Origin: a virus
DNA length: 61,550 bases
Direction: 5' to 3' (one strand)
Virus record (IMG/VR): IMGVR_UViG_3300027833_001904
Coordinates: 1-61,550 of that record
A program made the position numbers and the translations under genes. The stretch's first letter is position 1. Each line of letters begins with the position of its first letter. Below the pieces are notes generated by a model. It worked only from the letters and a program-made list of their open reading frames with translations, was not told where the DNA came from and did no database searches. Shown in pieces: positions 33,039 through 40,180 of this stretch.

Positions 33039-33679
33039 TTCAACTCCTCTATAAGTTCTTTACATGCTGCTTTGTTTTCATCACTTATTAAACCTAGACT
33101 ACGGTTGTTAAATTTAAAGTTAATATTAATACCATGTTCTTTTGCCATTGCATACGCCTCAGTAACTTCTTGCCAATTCCATTCAAAAATAAGAAAGTGC
33201 CATTCCATTTCAGCATCTGTTTTTGCCATTGCTATCATATTATCCATAGCCCGTTGCCAATCCACACCTTCTCTATATTTCCAATTACTCTCATGGGTTA
33301 TACCATCTATCCCAAAAATTATCACAAATCCATGGCCATGCTTGTTGCCCATCTTAGTATACCAGTCTGGAGTTCTTAGTCCGCCATTTGTATTGATAAT
33401 AAGTCTATTTACGCTTTCTTTAGATAATGCACGATCAACAAATTTTGTTATATCAGGATGCATCATAGGATCGCCTAGCTCTCCGCAAAATTGAATAGTT
33501 TTTAATTTATCAGGAGAACCAGTAAGCACCTTATCAAATAAATCATAGGGCATATGGCTAGGAATTAACCAATCTTCGGGTTGACCTGTGTCTTGGTTAG
33601 TTCGTTGGCAGCTTCTGCATCTTGCCTGACAATATGTCGTAATAGCAAAATCAGTCCATATTATAGGCTCATGTATCAT
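33035..33679 (-). CDS. Radical SAM core protein (N-terminal half of a split radical SAM/SPASM enzyme)
   Basis: 214 residues from the ATG at 33679, which sits five bases after a late box; an ATG at 33694 lies within that box. Cys 17, 21, 24 in CQARCRSC, FCGELGDPMMHP, NTNGG and FGIDGITHESN follow the core order of the other copies. It ends at ELIEELK where the others continue into the SPASM domain, which here is a separate ORF. Confidence 0.87.
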   Translation of the reverse strand: MIHEPIIWTDFAITTYCQARCRSCQRTNQDTGQPEDWLIPSHMPYDLFDKVLTGSPDKLKTIQFCGELGDPMMHPDITKFVDRALSKESVNRLIINTNGGLRTPDWYTKMGNKHGHGFVIIFGIDGITHESNWKYREGVDWQRAMDNMIAMAKTDAEMEWHFLIFEWNWQEVTEAYAMAKEHGININFKFNNRSLGLISDENKAACKELIEELK

Positions 33680-33684
33680 ACTTG

Positions 33685-33692
33685 TATTTAGC
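33685..33692 (-). promoter_or_regulatory. Minus-strand late box GCTAAATA, leaderless geometry
   Basis: Read on the minus strand: box, five bases (CAAGT), ATG at 33679. Back-to-back with the plus-strand box CATAAATA at 33692-33699. Confidence 0.68.
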
Positions 33693-33699
33693 ATAAATA
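33692..33699 (+). promoter_or_regulatory. Plus-strand late box CATAAATA
   Basis: Abuts the minus-strand box, giving a divergent pair that would express the split radical SAM operon and the 2OG oxygenase together. Here a leader with AAAAGGA precedes the ATG at 33727. Confidence 0.6.
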
Positions 33700-33726
33700 A
33701 GTATGTAGTTAATAAAAGGACAACAT

Positions 33727-34494
33727 GTGAATTATTTAAATAATTGTCACAAATATAGACAAGACATTATAGACAGGTTTGAACCTGCTTATGTAATGGA
33801 AAAGTTTTTCTCTGATAATGACTTGCAAAAACTTATGGACTATCAGTTCCAAAATGCAAAGCGTGTAAAAGCAAGAGTAACGGGTATGAACATACAAAGT
33901 GTTGTAAGTGTGCAAAAGATGTTCAGAGAAAACCAATGGCTTGCTGATAAATTTACAGAAGCATTGGGAGAGTTCGATGAAGTATTAACAGGTAATTTTT
34001 ATATTACTATAATGCACCACGATGCTCATGTGGATTTAATCAATGAAGATGAAGAAAACGATCCAGTGTTCCATAACCTAATACCTTGGAAAAGTGTAGT
34101 GTTTCCAATATTCCTATCAGACAATGCAGACTGCTACACAGCATTTATGGATCAACGTAGAATAGGATATGCAGCCACATTTGATAGAATATCATTAACT
34201 GATCAAGGCGATAGTAGTTATAAACTGTTTAGAGATTATGATGGATTCTTAGATGTAAATGGAAATCCATTACCAAGCACAAATGATAGTCCAGGATGGA
34301 CCGAAGAAAAGTATCCAATACTACCTAAAGAAAACTTTAGTGGATTTAGTGAAGAAGCAATATTTAAACAAAAAATGGGAGATGTTATGGTTTTTGATGC
34401 ATGTCAAGTTCATGCTAGTTGTCAACTTCCAGGTTCTAATTCACATTGGATGAAAAACGGCATGAATATTCAATTCTATAAGTCTGCAAGGTAA
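33727..34494 (+). CDS. 2OG-Fe(II) oxygenase-like protein, paralogue of the gene at 11267
   Basis: 255 residues. MHHDAHVDLI (HxD), DACQVHASC (distal His) and GMNIQFYKSAR (basic ligand at the end) match the 11267 protein over the whole length. It is divergent from the radical SAM operon and shares a promoter region with it, which suggests that the two act on one substrate. Confidence 0.72.
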   Translation: MNYLNNCHKYRQDIIDRFEPAYVMEKFFSDNDLQKLMDYQFQNAKRVKARVTGMNIQSVVSVQKMFRENQWLADKFTEALGEFDEVLTGNFYITIMHHDAHVDLINEDEENDPVFHNLIPWKSVVFPIFLSDNADCYTAFMDQRRIGYAATFDRISLTDQGDSSYKLFRDYDGFLDVNGNPLPSTNDSPGWTEEKYPILPKENFSGFSEEAIFKQKMGDVMVFDACQVHASCQLPGSNSHWMKNGMNIQFYKSAR

Positions 34495-34504
34495 ATACAA
34501 GTGG

Positions 34505-34533
34505 TTGCAATATACCACAACATGTAGTATAAT
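34505..34533 (+). promoter_or_regulatory. Sigma70-like promoter of iscS-iscU
   Basis: TTGCAA-17-TATAAT, 40 bp before iscS. Confidence 0.7.
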
Positions 34534-34572
34534 ATAACATTAAATATTCACACTTTCGGATTAATTATTACT

Positions 34573-35787
34573 ATGACATCTCCAACATACATGGATTATT
34601 CAGCAACAACACCGGTAGACCACCGAGTTGCAGAGAAAATGGCAGAGTGCCTATCAATAGAAGGCACCTTTGGAAACCCGGCATCTCGCTCACATTATTA
34701 TGGGTGGCAAGCCGAAGCGGCAGTAGACAAAGCACGTAAACAAGTAGCAGATTTAGTAGGAGCAGATCCTAAAGAAATAGTATGGACATCTGGTGCTACC
34801 GAATCAAACAACTTAGCACTTAAAGGTATTGCACACTTTTATAAAAAGCGTGGCAATCATATTATTACGCTAAAAACAGAACACAAGGCAATACTAGATA
34901 CTTGCCGTCAACTAGAGCGTGAAGGATTTGAAGTTACATACATGAGTCCATTACCTAGTGGACTATTAGACATTGAAGAATTAAAAGCTACAATACGAGA
35001 AGATACAATACTAGCTTCATTTATGCATGTTAATAATGAGATTGGTGTTATACAAGACTTACAAGTTATTGGTGATATTTGCAGAGAACGTAAAGTATTC
35101 TTTCATGTTGATGCATCACAATCAGTTGGTAAACTTCCAATAAACTTAACAGAACTTCCAGTTGACTTAATGAGTTTTTCAGCACACAAGATATATGGGC
35201 CAAAAGGAATGGGAGCTCTTTATGTATCACGCAAGCCACGAGTTAGACTTGAGGCGCAGATGCATGGTGGTGGACACGAACGTGGAATGCGATCAGGCAC
35301 ATTAGCTACACATCAAATTGTTGGCATGGGCGAAGCATTTGCAATTGCACAAGAAATGATGGCAGACGAAGAAGTTAGAACACGTGGACTTAGAGATAGG
35401 TTATACGCTGGCTTCTCTGACATGGAAGAAGTAAAAGTAAATGGCGATATGGAACAACGTATTGGCAATAACTTAAATATTAGTTTTAATCATGTAGAAG
35501 GCGAATCGCTAATGATGGCAATAAACGGCATTGCAGTATCATCAGGATCAGCATGCACATCAGCAAGTTTAGAACCTTCTTACGTTCTTAGAGCAATAGG
35601 ATTACCAGATGAATTATCTGCTAGTTCAATACGTTTTAGTGTAGGACGCTTTACAACAGAAAAAGATGTTGACAATGCAATTACACTTGTTAGACAAAAA
35701 GTAGAAAAATTAAGAGAACTATCGCCACTATGGGATATGTATAAAGATGGAATTGATTTAAACACAGTAGTATGGGCTGCTCATTAG
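34573..35787 (+). CDS. iscS: Cysteine desulfurase IscS
   Basis: 404 residues, the same length as E. coli IscS, with key residues at the same numbers: His104 (KTEHK), PLP Lys206 (SAHKIYGPK) and the persulfide Cys328 in [17 protein letters not shown]. It removes sulfur from cysteine for Fe-S assembly and tRNA thiolation. iscU follows 29 bp later. The five radical SAM proteins in this window are the obvious customers. Confidence 0.96.
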   Translation: MTSPTYMDYSATTPVDHRVAEKMAECLSIEGTFGNPASRSHYYGWQAEAAVDKARKQVADLVGADPKEIVWTSGATESNNLALKGIAHFYKKRGNHIITLKTEHKAILDTCRQLEREGFEVTYMSPLPSGLLDIEELKATIREDTILASFMHVNNEIGVIQDLQVIGDICRERKVFFHVDASQSVGKLPINLTELPVDLMSFSAHKIYGPKGMGALYVSRKPRVRLEAQMHGGGHERGMRSGTLATHQIVGMGEAFAIAQEMMADEEVRTRGLRDRLYAGFSDMEEVKVNGDMEQRIGNNLNISFNHVEGESLMMAINGIAVSSGSACTSASLEPSYVLRAIGLPDELSASSIRFSVGRFTTEKDVDNAITLVRQKVEKLRELSPLWDMYKDGIDLNTVVWAAH

Positions 35788-35816
35788 AGTAGTCTTAAAT
35801 AATATAGGATAAGATT

Positions 35817-36227
35817 ATGGCATATTCAGACAAAGTAATGGATCATTATGAGAACCCACGTAATGTAGGTAAGTTTGATCCCAAAGAAAGTAATATTGGA
35901 ACAGGAATGGTTGGAGCTCCTGCTTGCGGTGATGTAATGAGATTACAAATTCAAGTAGAAGATGGTATTATTACTGATGCTAAATTTAAAACATATGGTT
36001 GTGGTAGTGCAATTGCAAGTAGCAGTTTACTAACTACAATGGTAAAAGGTATGAATTTAGAAGAAGCTGGTGCAATCCAAAACATGGACCTTGCAGATGA
36101 ACTTGCATTACCTCCAGTTAAGATTCACTGTAGTGTATTAGCCGAAGATGCAATTAAATCTGCAATAGCAGATTATCAAGGCAAAAACCCAGTGCCAGAA
36201 GGCGCCAATTATTTTGAAATTAAATAA
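35817..36227 (+). CDS. iscU: Fe-S cluster scaffold IscU
   Basis: 136 residues. All ligands are present: Cys37 with Asp39 (PACGD), Cys62 (YGCGSA), His104-Cys105 (KIHCSV), and the LPPVK motif (98-102) by which the HscA chaperone binds IscU. The phage brings no HscA in this window, so a host or distant phage chaperone would be needed. The C-terminus has a slightly longer acidic tail than the E. coli protein. Confidence 0.95.
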   Translation: MAYSDKVMDHYENPRNVGKFDPKESNIGTGMVGAPACGDVMRLQIQVEDGIITDAKFKTYGCGSAIASSSLLTTMVKGMNLEEAGAIQNMDLADELALPPVKIHCSVLAEDAIKSAIADYQGKNPVPEGANYFEIK

Positions 36228-36230
36228 AGG

Positions 36231-36259
36231 TTGACATTTTATACACTTTCGTGTATAAA
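36231..36259 (+). promoter_or_regulatory. tmRNA promoter, TTGACA-17-TATAAA
   Basis: Consensus -35 with 17-bp spacing; predicted start near 36266, just ahead of the acceptor piece. Confidence 0.82.
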
Positions 36260-36265
36260 TAACAT

Positions 36266-36590
36266 TGTAACGTTGAAGCGATTTGACGACTATACTGGAC
36301 CTCGGGGCAGTACCGAGCAGCTCCACCAAAAACATACTAGTGTCCAGTTAAGTTTGGAACACATCTGATAAAGTGGCTAGTATGTTTTTGATGGGGCTGA
36401 ACTAGGATCGACAGGTAGGATAGATGAGTGGAGTTACCGGGATGTAAGCGCCGTTACCGCGAACAAACTTTATAATTGCAAATAACAATTATGCGCCAGA
36501 AATGGCATTAGCAGCCTAGAGTTGCTATGAGGTAACTATACCTTATTACCCAAACTAGTAGAAAGGGTGTCTTAGGGCACCCTTTTTTGA
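36266..36590 (+). ncRNA. ssrA: Circularly permuted two-piece tmRNA
   Basis: The acceptor part (about 36268-36328) comes first: T-arm CTCGG-GGCAGTA-CCGAG, then CAGCTCC-ACCA. The usual 5-prime end GGGGCTG (36393-36399) comes after it and pairs with CAGCTCC in seven pairs, with the G-U third pair of alanine RNAs. The segment between forms a 12-bp perfect stem, AAAACATACTAG with CTAGTATGTTTT (36329-36340 and 36377-36388), the processed loop of permuted pre-tmRNA. The tag frame starts at GCA 36478 and ends at TAG 36517: ANNNYAPEMALAA. Such permutation is typical of alphaproteobacteria. It rescues stalled ribosomes and tags proteins for ClpXP/ClpAP. Confidence 0.95.
36563..36588 (+). terminator. 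tmRNA terminator
   Basis: AAGGGTG-TCTTAGGG-CACCCTT with a run of six T. Confidence 0.93.
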
Positions 36591-36593
36591 GGC

Positions 36594-36601
36594 AATAAAT
36601 A
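36594..36601 (+). promoter_or_regulatory. Late box AATAAATA, leaderless geometry
   Basis: Box, five bases (CTAGC), ATG at 36607; it lies directly after the tmRNA terminator. Confidence 0.7.
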
Positions 36602-36606
36602 CTAGC

Positions 36607-37650
36607 ATGATATATTCCAAGAAGCCATTAATATTACAATTAGAATTAAGCAGTATGTGTAATGCATTATGCTTAGGCTGTCAGCGTGTCGATCCAAATA
36701 CATTTAACAGTGTGCATCCAGATATCCCTAAAAAGGAAATGATATCAGTTGATACAATACACAAATTAATGAATAGCCCAGCAATGGCTAGTATAGAGGA
36801 AATACAATTTTGTGGAACAATAGACGAGCCACTAATGCATCCAAATTTTATGGAAATACTAGATGTTATGTATGAAGCGAATCCAGAACTAGACATAGAA
36901 ATACATACAAATGCAAGTTTAAGGACAACTGAATTTTGGAGAGACCTAGCACATAAGTTATCCAAGTTTAAGAAACATAAAGTATTATTTGGCATAGATG
37001 GGTTAGTTGACACACATGAAATATATAGACAGCAAACAAATTTTGATCTCATTATTAGAAATGCAGTGCATTTTATACGTGCAGGCGGGAATGCACAATG
37101 GCAGTATATTATCTTTCCATGGAATAAACATCAAGTAGAAGAAGCACGTAACATGAGTAATAGTTTAGGATTTAAGGAATTTAAAACTCGTAATGATAGA
37201 AGTGGAGTAAGCGAAGAAGGACTTGACTTAGTAAGAGAAATACAACAAAATCCAACAACTAGTAAAGAAGGAACAGATGTGAGTATATACAATGGGTATG
37301 CGATTAGTTGTATGAATCACGATGAAGACATGTATCATGTTTCATACGATGGCAGACTTTGGCCTTGTTGCTATTTTGGTAATGTAAAGTATATGGGTCC
37401 AAAATTGTATAACGAATTTAAGCAGAGAATATTTGGAGTGTATGGCGAAGATTTTAATTTACTTACCAAACACACAGTAGAAGAAATATTAGATTCAGAT
37501 TTATATAAAAACGATTTAGTAGAGTCTTGGAATAATCCAATAGGTTGCGGCAGTAAAGATAAAGTAAATCGTTGTGCAATGTCGTGTAGTGTAAAAGCAC
37601 TTGAAACCAGACCAATTGCAACAGCACATAAAATTACAGAAAACTTTTAA
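36607..37650 (+). CDS. Radical SAM/SPASM enzyme, copy 3
   Basis: 347 residues. Cluster motif CNALCLGC (Cys 18, 22, 25), FCGTIDEPLMHP, HTNAS, FGIDGLVDTHE, FPWNKHQVEEA; C-terminal CMNHDEDMYHVSYDGRLWPCC and a final CAMSC with a further Cys in NPIGCGS. More distant from copies 1 and 2, nearer to the split copy (GRLWPCC, FCGxxxxPxMHP). Downstream of the Fe-S genes and tmRNA. Confidence 0.9.
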   Translation: MIYSKKPLILQLELSSMCNALCLGCQRVDPNTFNSVHPDIPKKEMISVDTIHKLMNSPAMASIEEIQFCGTIDEPLMHPNFMEILDVMYEANPELDIEIHTNASLRTTEFWRDLAHKLSKFKKHKVLFGIDGLVDTHEIYRQQTNFDLIIRNAVHFIRAGGNAQWQYIIFPWNKHQVEEARNMSNSLGFKEFKTRNDRSGVSEEGLDLVREIQQNPTTSKEGTDVSIYNGYAISCMNHDEDMYHVSYDGRLWPCCYFGNVKYMGPKLYNEFKQRIFGVYGEDFNLLTKHTVEEILDSDLYKNDLVESWNNPIGCGSKDKVNRCAMSCSVKALETRPIATAHKITENF

Positions 37651-37657
37651 AAAACAC

Positions 37658-37686
37658 TTGACAAGTTGTATAACATAATGTATATT
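37658..37686 (+). promoter_or_regulatory. Promoter of the tRNA cluster
   Basis: TTGACA-17-TATATT, 18 bp before tRNA-Gln. Confidence 0.82.
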
Positions 37687-37704
37687 AGTTATATAAATTG
37701 AAGT

Positions 37705-37779
37705 TGGAAAGTAGCATAACGGTAATGCATCACTTTTTGGTAGTGCAGATTATAGGTTCGAATCCTATCTTTCCAGCCA
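37705..37779 (+). tRNA. tRNA-Gln (anticodon TTG)
   Basis: TGGAAAG/CTTTCCA acceptor, anticodon loop TTTTGGT, T-loop TTCGAAT, encoded GCCA. Confidence 0.92.
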
Positions 37780-37783
37780 CACT

Positions 37784-37858
37784 GCACCCTTCGTCTATCG
37801 GTTAGGACACACGGTTTTCATCCGTGCAAGAGGAGTTCGATTCTCCTAGGGTGTACCA
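37784..37858 (+). tRNA. tRNA-Glu (anticodon TTC)
   Basis: GCACCCT/AGGGTGT acceptor (first pair G-U), anticodon arm CACGG-TTTTCAT-CCGTG, encoded ACCA. Confidence 0.93.
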
Positions 37859-37865
37859 ACATTAT

Positions 37866-37941
37866 TCCTTCTTAGCTCAGTTGGTAGAGCAATTGACTGT
37901 TAATCAATTTGTCGCTGGTTCGAGCCCAGCAGAAGGAGCCA
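37866..37941 (+). tRNA. tRNA-Asn (anticodon GTT)
   Basis: TCCTTCT/AGAAGGA acceptor, anticodon arm ATTGA-CTGTTAA-TCAAT, encoded GCCA. Confidence 0.94.
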
Positions 37942-37948
37942 ATAATAC

Positions 37949-38038
37949 GGAAGATTGGCTGAGTGGTCGAAAGCACCGGTTTACTAAACCGACGAAGGGG
38001 TAACTCTTCCTAGGGTTCGAATCCCTAATCTTCCGCCA
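37949..38038 (+). tRNA. tRNA-Ser with unusual ACT anticodon
   Basis: 90 nt with the long variable arm of class II tRNAs. GGAAGAT/ATCTTCC acceptor, encoded GCCA. The anticodon loop is TTACTAA, which gives ACT rather than the GCT normally used for AGC/AGT serine codons. The anticodon stem keeps four pairs. Confidence 0.88.
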
Positions 38039-38041
38039 AAG

Positions 38042-38205
38042 ACGTGTTGAGGTTGCTCCTCGACTAGTATGGGTTAGCAAGTCCCATATGATGAGAAGTG
38101 GTGTCGCAATCACAACAAAAGGCTCGATGCAAGTATGCCGGCAAGTGTTTGTCGTTAGTGTGGATAGGCGGAGCGAAAGCGTTGAGAACCTCCCACGCAT
38201 ACACA
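38042..38205 (+). ncRNA. Possible structured RNA inside the tRNA cluster
   Basis: A gap of about 170 bp between tRNAs, too long for a spacer. It has GTTGAGG-TTGCT-CCTCGAC (38046-38064, seven pairs with one G-U), TATGGG/CCCATA (38068-38073, 38083-38088) and a GCGAAAGC tetraloop hairpin near 38172. No T-loop, so not a tRNA, and no ORF with a ribosome site. Class unknown. Confidence 0.4.
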
Positions 38206-38211
38206 TTAATT

Positions 38212-38285
38212 GCGGGTGTTGTGTAATGGTAAGACCTTAGGTTTCCAACCTAAAGATAGGAGTTCGATTCTCCTCACCCGCTCCA
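38212..38285 (+). tRNA. tRNA-Gly (anticodon TCC)
   Basis: GCGGGTG/CACCCGC acceptor, anticodon arm TTAGG-TTTCCAA-CCTAA, encoded TCCA. Confidence 0.94.
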
Positions 38286-38307
38286 ACAACAAGTAACATA
38301 TGAAAGG

Positions 38308-38336
38308 TTGACACCTTGTAGTTTTTATGTTATTGT
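38308..38336 (+). promoter_or_regulatory. Sigma70-like promoter of a short transcript
   Basis: GGTTGACA-17-TATTGT; it precedes the 165-nt unit that ends at the terminator at 38474. Confidence 0.68.
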
Positions 38337-38342
38337 AATTGT

Positions 38343-38507
38343 AGTAATGCTCTTCGGGTAAATAAAAACATAAGGAATTTAAAATGTCAAGATCGATACA
38401 ACAATATATATTAAATTGGTGCCTGCATAGGGGTATGTCTTGATGTGACTTTTTAACAAAAGTTATTTTTAGCAAGCCCTGTAGTAGAAATATTACAGGG
38501 CTTTTTT
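38343..38507 (+). ncRNA. Candidate small RNA with own promoter and terminator
   Basis: From the predicted start to the end of the terminator. TCAAGA (38387) pairs with TCTTGA (38438) and, inside, ATAC with GTAT, giving a long hairpin. A 19-codon frame (ATG 38384 to TGA 38443, AAGGA before it) lies on the hairpin, so it could instead be a micro-peptide message. Target unknown. Confidence 0.5.
38474..38507 (+). terminator. Strong terminator before tRNA-Trp
   Basis: AAGCCCTGTA / TACAGGGCTT, ten perfect pairs, then a T run ending exactly one base before the mature 5-prime end of tRNA-Trp. Confidence 0.93.
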
Positions 38508-38582
38508 ATGGGTGTGGTGTTAACGGCAACACGTTGGTCTCCAAAACCAAAGTTTAGGGTTCGAATCCCTACACCTATGCCA
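38508..38582 (+). tRNA. tRNA-Trp (anticodon CCA)
   Basis: ATGGGTG/CACCTAT acceptor, anticodon arm TTGGT-CTCCAAA-ACCAA, T-loop TTCGAAT, encoded GCCA. It follows the terminator directly, so it needs read-through or processing. Confidence 0.9.
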
Positions 38583-38586
38583 ATTC

Positions 38587-38661
38587 GGGACCGTAGCTTA
38601 GTGGTAGAGCAAGACGCTCATAACGTCCAGGTCGTTGGTTCGATCCCAACCGGTCCCACCA
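38587..38661 (+). tRNA. tRNA-Met or Ile2 (anticodon CAT)
   Basis: GGGACCG/CGGTCCC acceptor, anticodon loop CTCATAA, encoded ACCA. The first pair is G-C, so it is not an initiator. Whether the C of CAT is lysidine-modified (AUA reading) cannot be told from sequence. Confidence 0.88.
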
Positions 38662-38670
38662 AATAAACAC

Positions 38671-38698
38671 TTGACAAATGCTTTATAAGTAGTATAAT
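38671..38698 (+). promoter_or_regulatory. Sigma70-like promoter, 16-bp spacer
   Basis: TTGACA-16-TATAAT, consensus boxes, 24 bp before the next gene. Confidence 0.82.
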
Positions 38699-38721
38699 AA
38701 GTGCATGTTAGGAGAATATCA

Positions 38722-39633
38722 GTGTCATTAGAGAAACATCATTGGATGCATGGAATAGATGAATACTTAACACGTATTAATCATGTTCATGCAGAGCAGT
38801 ATAAAAAATTACAAAAGGCTATTCAGTATGGTGAGCCTTGGCCTATTCGTGACATGATGCTTGAGTTAATCAAAGAAGGGTTTAGTAGTGAAAGCGAAGA
38901 ACATACTAATCTAATTCTTTCACACTATCTTACAGAGCTAGAAGTAACACCAGAACAGTTACTACGTCTTGTTAATAGACATGTTGACGATGGATTCTTA
39001 TTAGACACTTATGCATGGTTAGAAAAATATCAAGATCGTGCAGACTTAAACGACCACTTTAGTAGAGGCCAAATTAAAAGTAAACTATGGTTAATGGAAG
39101 AACTACGTAATGTAGTAAGCGGCAATGAACTAGGAACAGTAGTATTATATGGTGGATGGTATGCCACAATTGCACATTTCTTCTTTAAGTTTTTTAGCCC
39201 ATCAAAGTTATACAGTATAGATTTAGATCCTAGCACAGTTGAAATAGCAGATAGTTTTAACAAACGACAAGGCGAGGATAATAATTGGCAATTTAAAGCA
39301 TTTGCATATGATGTAAATGAACTTAGTTATACTGATAAAGGATTTATTATTCCAGCAGATAGTAGTAAGATGGGAACAACGCAACTATCAATAAAGCCAA
39401 CAGTAGTAATAAACACAAGTTGTGAACACATGAATGACGATTGGTTTACAAACTTACCAGATGGACAATTTGTAGTATTACAAACAAATGATTATTTTGC
39501 CAATGAGCAACATACAAATTGTGTTAATAATGTTAACGAAGCATTATCAAAGTATAAATTTAACGAGGTATATTTTAGCGGTGAACTAGATACACAATTA
39601 TATAAGAGATTTATGATAATTGGAAAGAAATAA
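38722..39633 (+). CDS. Class I SAM methyltransferase-like protein
   Basis: 303 residues from the GTG at 38722, chosen because AGGAG is eight bases upstream; an in-frame GTG at 38701 lies before it at the transcript start. The N-terminal 110 residues are helical. VVLYGGWYATIAHFF and LYSIDLDPSTVEIAD give the AdoMet-binding strand and acidic residue, and VVINTSCEHM the later strand. Similar proteins are widespread in marine T4-like phages. Target unknown. Confidence 0.75.
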   Translation: MSLEKHHWMHGIDEYLTRINHVHAEQYKKLQKAIQYGEPWPIRDMMLELIKEGFSSESEEHTNLILSHYLTELEVTPEQLLRLVNRHVDDGFLLDTYAWLEKYQDRADLNDHFSRGQIKSKLWLMEELRNVVSGNELGTVVLYGGWYATIAHFFFKFFSPSKLYSIDLDPSTVEIADSFNKRQGEDNNWQFKAFAYDVNELSYTDKGFIIPADSSKMGTTQLSIKPTVVINTSCEHMNDDWFTNLPDGQFVVLQTNDYFANEQHTNCVNNVNEALSKYKFNEVYFSGELDTQLYKRFMIIGKK

Positions 39634-39682
39634 TTATAATAGTTGTTAACTCATATTATACCACTTTAAATAAAATTAACTA

Positions 39683-39711
39683 TTGACAAGAACCAAAAAA
39701 GATAGTATAGT
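39683..39711 (+). promoter_or_regulatory. Sigma70-like promoter, TTGACA-17-TATAGT
   Basis: Drives the run of four small overlapping genes from 39739. Confidence 0.75.
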
Positions 39712-39738
39712 ATAAATTAAATAACAGGAGTGATGATT

Positions 39739-39948
39739 ATGATTACAAGTAGACAAATTGTTGATATTATCCGTAAGGAAAAAAGCAAAACAAATAACGA
39801 AGTTATGCGATCTGCATATGATAATATCCTTAATAGAATTGAAGTTATCGAAGACGTAGAGTTACATAACCGATATAGCTCATTTGGTTATGGTCGTGAA
39901 GCTGCAGAAAGAATGACAAAGGATGAACTCGAAAAAGTCTTTAAATAA
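39739..39948 (+). CDS. Small helical protein, 69 aa
   Basis: Starts at the ATG eight bases after AGGAG; two closer in-frame starts exist. Basic helical N-terminus (ITSRQIVDIIRKEKSK) and AAERMTKDELEKVF end. Overlaps the next gene by 26 bp. Unknown. Confidence 0.6.
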   Translation: MITSRQIVDIIRKEKSKTNNEVMRSAYDNILNRIEVIEDVELHNRYSSFGYGREAAERMTKDELEKVFK

Positions 39949-40180
39949 TAGTTGGCATCGAGTAATAGTAAGATCCACAGACAAAGATAAGGCAGTAAAA
40001 TGGCTAGACGACATGAACATTGTGGCTAACTGCCAAGACTTTAATAATGATTATTTTGAGGATAGCTTAAACACTATTCAATTCATATTCATCGAACATG
40101 AAGGGTCAGACTTAACATGTGCAACATCTTTTGCTAAACTGTTTGCACTACATAACGAGGTAAGAAGCTATGAGATTTAA
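39923..40180 (+). CDS. Small alpha/beta protein, 85 aa
   Basis: WHRVIVRSTDKDKAVKWLDD then TIQFIFIEHEGSDLTCATSFAKLF looks like a ferredoxin-like beta-alpha-beta fold. No motif. Overlapped by both neighbours, as is usual for this operon. Confidence 0.58.
   Translation: MNSKKSLNNSWHRVIVRSTDKDKAVKWLDDMNIVANCQDFNNDYFEDSLNTIQFIFIEHEGSDLTCATSFAKLFALHNEVRSYEI

Noticed and set aside
33694-33694. Upstream ATG as start of the minus-strand radical SAM half
   Set aside because: It lies inside the late promoter box, upstream of the predicted transcript start; the ATG at 33679 fits the five-base rule and places the Cys motif as in the paralogues.
36138-36335. Minus-strand frame over the tmRNA start
   Set aside because: Overlaps iscU and the acceptor piece; no ribosome site, no recognisable protein.
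37904-38475. Two minus-strand frames across the tRNA cluster
   Set aside because: They run through tRNA-Asn, tRNA-Ser, the candidate RNA and tRNA-Gly; artefacts of stable RNA genes.
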